From Buddleja alternifolia (lineage: Eukaryota > Streptophyta > Magnoliopsida > Lamiales > Scrophulariaceae), in the NCBI GenBank assembly GCA_019426215.1, contig CM033396.1:38182503-38246502 (forward strand): 64,000 nucleotides of DNA, in the 5' to 3' direction. Within the stretch, counting starts at the first letter, position 1, and every line of letters begins with the position of its first letter. Shown piece by piece: positions 57,422 through 64,000 of this stretch. The position numbers and the translations under genes are program-made. A model generated the notes under the pieces. That model was given only the letters and a program-made list of their open reading frames with translations. It was not told the origin of the DNA and ran no database searches.

Positions 57422-57745
57422 TTTGGGAAAATTTTAGTTCAGATTCGGCTTGGCCGCATCCAAATGTATTTCACAAGAAGAGTGTATTATATTTGTCATA
57501 TAATTAGTAAGTTATTTTATAAAATACATATGGATTTGGCCGAACTGGGAGCGGGCTAGAATTTCCTCCACATTATATTGCTGAATAAAGTATTTTAGGA
57601 AAATTCTAACTCAGACTCGGATTAGCCGCACCCAAGTGTATTTCACAAAAAGAGTGTATTACACTTATTATATAATTGGTAAGTTATTTTATAATATATA
57701 CATAAATTTGATCGAGTTGGGAGCGGGCTAAAATTTGTCAATCTT
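57422..57745. repeat. Tandem duplication of about 145-bp unit
   Basis: GTGTATTTCACAAGAAGAGTGTATTA...TAAGTTATTTTATAA...GGGAGCGGGCTAGAATTT (57425-57566) recurs as GTGTATTTCACAAAAAGAGTGTATTA...GGGAGCGGGCTAAAATTT (57600-57740), offset about 175 bp. Non-coding. Confidence 0.8.
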
Positions 57746-59389
57746 TTAAAGGTTGACTGAATGAAGTCTTTTTAAGGGTTGAGTGAACAGCCATAAATAG
57801 TGAAAAAATAATGGAAATGAATATGTCATCCAATCCAATTATGTCTGCATGTTTTCCTTTATAGGACTGTTGGGACTTGGGATGCTACTCTGACATGAAG
57901 TAATACGCTTACCCAGGGAGAGGCCCAGGCCCACAAAAAATGGGTATAACATATTGGATATTTCTAGTCTATGGGCCTTAAGGTATTATTCACCCATTGA
58001 CCACCCTGTGTGTTGATTTTAGTCCACAATTGTTTCCAACTCATATATATTATTATCTACATCAGATAATCTTCCATACAGGGTCGACGTTTTAGTATTC
58101 TAAGCTTGCTCTCATGACTTAGGAGCGAGAGCTTCGTTCTATTACGCTCTTAAAATTCTTAATTCTCTCACTAGAATTTATGGACCACATTTGAAGAAAT
58201 AACAATGATTTCTCACTAATAGCTGACATTTCCTTATACATTCAATGGAATTTCATTAGTCAAAATAAGTAAAATGGGTTGCTCTTAAAACAAGAAAGAA
58301 CGAAACTACTGAAATAAGTTTTGTAGAAATGCAAATTTATAACTTGTAATGTTGAATTTGAATCTTTAGTGTCCTTTCTAATCATAGTTGGAGCCAACAA
58401 TTAAGATTATTCTAGTAATCTTTTTCATTTCATCGTACTTATTTATTTGTGAGCCTATAAAAAAAGACAATCACATCATCTTATTTTTAAAATTTAAGTT
58501 AATAAATAATTATTTTAACACGCTCTAAGACGCTCATACTCTCAAGTAATTTTAAATTTTGATGCTCTCACACTCCTCCTTAGGTTATTACTAACATAGA
58601 GAAATAAGGGAACCATATAGTGAAATTAAATGTACGTCTTGGAAAAATTCAGTTTTTTCTAGTAAATGATACTTTCTCTGTTGTTTTGTGTATTTAATTG
58701 AGGTCCACAAAATTGAGCTTGAGCTTGAGAGTACCTGGGATAACCCAAAATTAAAAACGAGGTACCAATATGCCATGTTCCGGGTATTATGAGATTCTCG
58801 GTTAGTTAAAACCCGCATTATTATAATACACATACGAATGTATAATTAAAAAATATTTTTGTTTCCTATTTGAATTTTTAATAGTACTCATACTTTTGAG
58901 TTGGACCGTTAAGTACACGTACTTTACGTATTTTGTACTATATTTGATGAATAATACTGCAATTTTGAAAAAAAGAAGTATGTTATTTTAATTTAAAAAG
59001 TATATTATTTATAATTAATTTTTTATAAGTATAAATTGAGTATCATACAATTAAAAACTACAAACGTTAATAATTTATCAAAATATTAATTATTGTCAAA
59101 TAATGGCTCATATAAAATATTATTTTTATAAATTGAAAGCAAATACAATATATCTTATAAATTTATATAAAAATAAGCCGTATTTTTACTCCCGCACAAT
59201 TGGTTTTGTACTCATACATCTACGAATCCGTTAATTTCTCATTCCCGTCTTTTTCAACCCATTTTTTCACCATAACTGCCGACAAAATTTCATAAAATAC
59301 TCATACGTATTAAATGACGAATTTTCCCGTCCCGTATTTAACTAACTAGGATGAGATTGCATTTACTGCTATTTCTGATGATATATGGC
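57746..59389. other. Gene-free stretch
   Basis: AT-rich sequence between the duplication and the hAT fragment. The small open frames lack any recognisable motif; I see no RNA gene or complete repeat. Confidence 0.5.
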
Positions 59390-60369
59390 TAGGGGTGTCA
59401 TTGGTTGGGTCTGGCCCAGACCCAAAACTTTAGGTCTGGGTCTGGGCCCAGACCCAAACCAATTGCTGGGCCTAGACCCAGACCCAGACCCAATAAATTT
59501 TTTTTAATTGGGTCTGTGTATGGGTCTAGACCCACAGACCCAAATACCTTTAATTAGGTCTGGGTCTGGGTTTGGGTCTTGATATTTGTACGATTAATTT
59601 GAAAATGATTGAGTGGGGGAAAAGCGATCATGACTTCGTGAGGAGGATGTGTGATCCGATGAGGGCAAAATTTGACAAATACTGGGATACATGTAGTTTG
59701 GTTTTAGCCGTTGCAGTGGTTTTTGACCCTCGGTTAAAAATGAAAATGGTGGAGTTTTACTACAAAAAGCTTTATGGTTCATACGCCGATTCATACATAG
59801 AAAGGGTCCGTGATACTTTAGTGGAGTTGTTCATTGCCTATGGGGGTAGTTGTGCCACTCAATCAATTATTCCTAGTAGCATTAACTTAGAGACGAGTAC
59901 TTCTTTAAGTGAATTTTATATGTGGTGCAACGAGTCAAATGCTTCGGTCATTCCTAAATCAGAGTTGGATAGTTATTTGGAGGAGGCTAGTTTTCAAAGT
60001 GTTGAGGACTTTAGTATCCTAAACTGGTGGAGAACTAACAGTCTGAGACTACCTATTATGGCGAAGATAGCACGCGATATTTTAGCTGTACCGGCTACTA
60101 CTGTTGCCTCAGAGTCAGCGTTCAGTGTAGTAGGACGTGTCATTGACGAGTCAGGTGCTTCTTTGCATCCAACCGCGGTAGAAGCATTGGTGGTGGCTGA
60201 CGATTGGATCAAATCAACTCCTAGAAATGGTAAGAATTTTAATTTACTTTTATTTTTTTGTCTTTAAAATGTGTTGGTAATTGTTCTCTTCATGTCGTGA
60301 TAATATGAGTATTATGCAGTTGTTAATGATACAGAGTTGTCTGAAACTCAAGAAGATAGTGCATTGTGA
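59390..60369 (+). pseudogene. hAT-family transposase fragment with 5' element terminus
   Basis: TAGGGGTGTCATTGG at 59390 is an hAT-type left terminus, followed by GGGTCTGGGTCTGG/CCCAGACCCA subterminal repeats (59405-59575). The frame then opens inside the C-terminal half of an Ac/Ricesleeper-type transposase: MRAKFDKYWDTCSLVLAVAVVFDPRLKM, then the dimerisation domain (LNWWRTNSLRLPIMAKIARDIL, ASESAFSVVGRV). It splices 60229|60320 to a short last exon ending TGA at 60369. The BED finger and the N-terminal catalytic region are absent, so this is an internally deleted, inactive copy. No right terminus was located. Confidence 0.82.
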
Positions 60370-61009
60370 ACCGGGGAGAAAGGCAGAAGATCTGGTACTT
60401 GAATTTCATGGAATGTTTGTCAAAGTCAAGTTAAATTTTGGTTTTGTTTTGTTACAACTTACAAGGTTTGTGGAAATGCTTGAATATTCGACACTATAAT
60501 TGAAATGCAAGTTGAAATGCTTGTTTCGATTGTGCAGTATTCGACATTATAATTTTCTGCTGACATTTGTTATTTTTGGTTTTTGGTTGCTGCAATTTTT
60601 GCTTTGCCTTGCCTGTGGGATGAAACTGCAACTTTACACTACCCGCAACAAAATTTTAAATTAAAAAATATTTCAATAAAATCTGATAACTTTATGGAAT
60701 GATGATGGAATTCTACATATATATTTTAGAAATTGTTACATGGCAATATTAAATTCAGGATTTTCATTGGTAAAGTTGTTCGTCCCCGAATTTAGCTCTG
60801 ATTTAAAATCTTAATTTTTTTCTAATATTTTTTGATACTATATCTTGGTTTTACTAGCTAATTTAATTACCGTTGATATTTGATATTTCTTGCGTAAGTA
60901 CATTATATTCATGAAAAATTGGCGTAAGGATCCCATTACAAGTGACACCACGATTTTTTTCCCGATAATTAAAGAAATGATAATATCAAGGCCCATCTTC
61001 CATTAAATA

Positions 61010-62300
61010 ATCTATATCTATTCTAAAAGTGTGAATGAGTTGGGATGATTTACATAATTTACACTTTACATGATTTACACCTTTTGGGTTGGGCCAAAAT
61101 AACCCTATTCTAATATTATCCTCAAATATTAAATAAAATATTAAAAACAAGATACATTATTGTTATCATGCATGCACTTGTATCTATGTTTATATCTATT
61201 CTAAAAGTATGATGATATGTGATGATTTACAGGAAAGTACCCAATAGTAATTAATTAATATTATCATTTAATATAAAATTATTTTTTTTATTACTATTAT
61301 AAAATGAATATGCATGGATTTAAAATTAATAGCTAACATTATTCAATATATGTGTTAGATAGGGCGTATGATTCCATTCTTATTAATTACTCTACAAGTT
61401 CATAAATAAGGAACTCTAAGGATTATCTCTAGAAAATCCGATCAGTAGATGAAAGGGAAATGAGTGAGGTGAGCTTTTGCAGTAATCTATTGTTGTTCTT
61501 TGATTAATACTTAATGGTCTTCCTTTTGTTTTCTGTTTCAAATGCTAACAATACAATTACTATAGCACACTTTTTGTTTTGTTTCTTTTTTAATAAAATG
61601 GAGAAACACGATTCATATTTGCAAATTTAGACTAAGTTTTTCCAACTCTATATTGTTCGAAGAAAGGCATGGTGTCATCTGGAGGATCGTCGAGCATTTG
61701 AAATCGATGGACAGTCGAGCTTGGCGAGAATACTGACTAATTGGCTTCCCTCCAGACGTTGGCGATGAATTCGTTTCAAGAGAGGTTCAGCTTTTCGCGG
61801 ATACAAGAAATCAAGGCGAAGTCTTGGTGGTTTGTCTTGGTTGGAGAAACTGGTGTCCCGAATGCATTGGACAGCTTCCATTCAATTTGTTTCAGAATGA
61901 TATGGTGGGGTCGCATAGTCCAGGTCATGTCAAGACCATAAAGAAGAGTTTGGAGATCAGCATGAAGCACGATGTAGTTGTCAATATTGCCACAAATGAC
62001 ATTACACTTTACTTTCGAAAAGATTGTATGATCATGAATTTATTTACACATGTAAGATGCATGATGATTTTGTATGTTTTCAATCAACTTAGTCAGATCT
62101 TCTTGTTTGCCTGCTTTGATTAGGCTTCCTTTAATTAACGGATTTGATCGTCATTTCATGCCTGCAGCCCTGGTGGATTCGACCTTTTATCAGCTGGTTG
62201 AGTAGCGTAATATCTATAATATTTAATCTATAATCTATCTATCTATTCTATTCTAAAACTATGAATGATTTACATGATTTACACTTCATGCATGATTTAC
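61010..62300. repeat. TCTATTCTAAAAGTGTGAATG...ATTTACAC dispersed repeat, three copies
   Basis: At about 61015-61085 and 62235-62305 a ~70-bp AT-rich block recurs in the same orientation (CTATTCTAAAA, TGAATG, ATGATTTACA...TTTACAC...ATGATTTACA); a shorter copy lies at 61195-61240. Repeated direct ends around 1.2 kb of other sequence could mean tandem Helitron ends or an LTR-like pair, neither proven. Confidence 0.45.
61737..62120 (+). pseudogene. Unrecognised coding-like fragment
   Basis: An open stretch of about 125 codons has coding-like composition (FPPDVGDEFVSREVQLFA, then VLVVCLGWRNWCPECIGQLP). It is preceded in frame by a stop at 61734 and shows no start of its own. I do not recognise a family. 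It may be a captured gene fragment inside a mobile element, or chance. No domain name is justified. Confidence 0.3.
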
Positions 62301-62747
62301 ATTCTTGACTTTATTGTTAAGAAGAAAATACCCCCATATTATATTAATAATTAATTAATACTATTATCAAATTCATAGGTGCATGAACTTTAAAATTAAT
62401 ACAAAATAAGGTTGTTCAATGTATATTACTTTGTTCAATGTATGTTAAATTGTTCAAGAAAAATAATGCATCTGATATCCAACGAAATATTATTTAATAA
62501 CGTAAAAGAATGGAACTTTTTTCATAATTTAGGGGGACTCTGAACCTGCACCTCTGAAGATTCGGTACGGTGATGACATTACAGGTGGCAGTTGTGTTAA
62601 ACATAATTGAGTTAGGGTTTGTGACACTAATTTTGATTTCGATAAGTATTTGAGAGAAAAGATTTTGGATTAGAGGAGAGATGTGAGGGCTGTGAAGGAG
62701 TTGCAGCAGGCATAGCACCAAGATTTGGTAACATGGCAGAAAGGGTG

Positions 62748-62835
62748 AGGTTTGGAGAGAAGGTCGATCGAAAGAGATGGAGGTTTGGAGAGAAGGCCGA
62801 TCGAAAGAGATGGAGGTTTGGAGAAGAGATGAGCT
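62748..62835. repeat. 33-bp tandem repeat, about 2.6 copies
   Basis: The unit AGGTTTGGAGAGAAGG plus TCGATCGAAAGAGATGG is repeated with one substitution (GTCGATCG / GCCGATCG). A length of 33 keeps reading frame, but no supported gene is present. Confidence 0.85.
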
Positions 62836-63079
62836 ATTTCTTTGGGATCAAGATTGAATGGCAGAGAGAGAAGTTGTTTAATGAGATTGATAGCTGAAGA
62901 AAGGGAGAAGTCGGCGATGGTGGCTGCTGACAGGGATAGGCGAAGAAAGAGAAGAAGGAGAAAGAGTAGAGACAGCCACTGTGGTGGTGGTGGAAGAAGC
63001 GCCCGTCAAGGAAGAGTCTATGGTGAGGGTTGGTTGTGCAGTGAGGGCGGTAGACAACGTCACAACATAATGTTCCTAG

Positions 63080-63240
63080 GCTACATGATAGAGTTCTTAG
63101 GGGAGAATTATATGAAGAATTCAAATAGTGTATTGTATATTTGTATTGATTATATGTTTCCAATATACAAGAGTGTATATAAATACAAAGTAATGGCCCC
63201 TAGGCTATGCAGTAAATATGGGCCGAGATGTATACACTAA
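63080..63240 (-). repeat. Possible solo-LTR-like end
   Basis: On the minus strand the segment starts TGTTAGTGTATACATC, a TGTTAG... beginning like the copia LTRs, and includes a TATA-like element and the palindrome-like CCTAGGCTACAT/CCTAGGCTATGC pair at 63077 and 63201. No partner LTR or target duplication is visible. Low confidence. Confidence 0.25.
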
Positions 63241-63817
63241 CAATGGAAAACCTATACATGATATTTTGTTAAATCCCACGATAAATTTTCATCCAACTTG
63301 GTTTATATGGCAGTAGATTTTCTTTCATAAAGGGGTGCTACATGGCCTGCCGTAGACTGAAGACGATTTGCACCAATCCTCTCCTTATCTAAGTCTTTTT
63401 CAAGTTGGTCTCAAGCTTAAATCGCTAATCCTTCAAGTGGAGTTGTAACTGTCTAGAAAGAAAAGTGAAAATCCTCTACGGTATGCATTAAAAGGCTTAT
63501 AATAATTTCCTTTTACTTTTCGTCAAGATAGAAGAAGTAGCCGGGGGGAAAATCCTCAACCGAAGAAGGGAAACACTATACATATATATATATATATGTA
63601 TTTACGTAAATATTTCTCAAGAAAAGTGAGCAATTCCTTTTAATGAAGGTATCATTTATTTTCTATTTCATGTGACAACCTAGCATTAAGAATTATCAGG
63701 TTACTCAGTGCAACATTTGATTTTCTCTCTTAAGGTAGATAATTCTTCACGCGTCACTCTCTTATTATCTAGATATTATAAGTCGAGGTTTTGTGGAAAC
63801 AATATATTTGAGGAAAA

Positions 63818-64000
63818 TCGTCCGTACCCCCTGTGATAGACGTTATTCTTCAAAAGCTCCCCTGTGATAACAAAAAATTGACAGAACACCCCCCTATGAA
63901 AAAAATAAAGGTACAATTTAACCCCCTACACGCCTCACTCTTGCGTAGTGCGACTGGTTGTAATTTTTTTTGACTTTTTTGGACAATTGTACCCCTGATT
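63818..64000. mobile_element. Left arm of a foldback element, cut by the window edge
   Basis: TACCCCCTGTGATAGACGTT, CTCCCCTGTGATAAC and ACACCCCCCTATG resemble the arms of the foldbacks at 19572 and 21902. The mirrored arm would lie beyond the window. Confidence 0.4.

Larger units (their letters stand above)
60370..64000. other. Right-hand region without a supportable complete gene
   Basis: It holds three copies of a CTATTCTAAAA...GATTTACA motif (about 61015, 61190 and 62235), an unrecognised open stretch (61737-62120), a 33-bp tandem repeat (62748-62835), a possible LTR-like end (63080-63240) and a foldback arm at the very end. Confidence 0.5.

Noticed and set aside
62834..63240. Arg-rich and His-rich open frames on both strands
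   Set aside because: Purine-rich low-complexity DNA; no conserved motif and no supporting splice or start context.

Overview
This is plant nuclear DNA, almost certainly from a eudicot. The genes carry GT-AG introns, the two clear host genes belong to plant families, and most of the rest is plant transposable elements (Ty1-copia, CACTA, hAT, tRNA-derived SINEs, many foldback/MITE-like elements). The order is not decisive from sequence; a Lamiales-like asterid is only my impression.

Layout. 1-3046: repeat-rich upstream DNA (an LTR/promoter-like fragment, a CA-repeat element, two CGGTT-rich hAT-like fragments). 3047-21723 (+): a complete 24-exon full-size ABCG/PDR transporter gene. I could join its exons into one open frame of 1412 codons plus stop. 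Its introns hold at least seven transposable or foldback insertions, including a 5.0 kb copia element (copia A, minus strand, 11114-16114, TSD AATGT) and an hAT-type element (17171-18036, TSD ATTAGAAG). 21724-26133: gene-free, with two large foldbacks and a duplicated block of about 0.4 kb. 26134-31150: copia B (+, TSD ATATC), same family as copia A but with a different U3. 31156-33712: a minus-strand SINE and two MITE-like elements. 33713-47131: copia C (minus, decayed, TSD ATATT), whose 5' LTR is split by a complete 9.4 kb CACTA element (37655-47038, TSD TAT). The CACTA carries a tnp2-type transposase and a multi-exon second gene ending in a Ulp1-type cysteine protease. 47132-53380: repeats, a plus-strand SINE and a foldback. 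53619-56765 (+): a single-coding-exon DUF2921 (FLY1/TUL1-related) membrane protein gene. 57000-64000: a local duplication, an hAT transposase fragment, minisatellites and unrecognised sequence.

How the parts relate. The two host genes appear unrelated in function: one a plasma-membrane-type exporter/importer, the other an endomembrane protein. They are separated by about 32 kb of layered insertions. The insertion order can be read directly: copia C first, then the CACTA into its LTR. The two copia A/B relatives are younger, since their LTR pairs differ by only a few percent.

I did not find a clear previously undescribed system. The most unusual items are the U3 exchange between copia A and B, the protease-bearing CACTA, the non-canonical GC-AG intron in the ABCG gene, and the related foldbacks shared between the ABCG introns and the DUF2921 promoter region.
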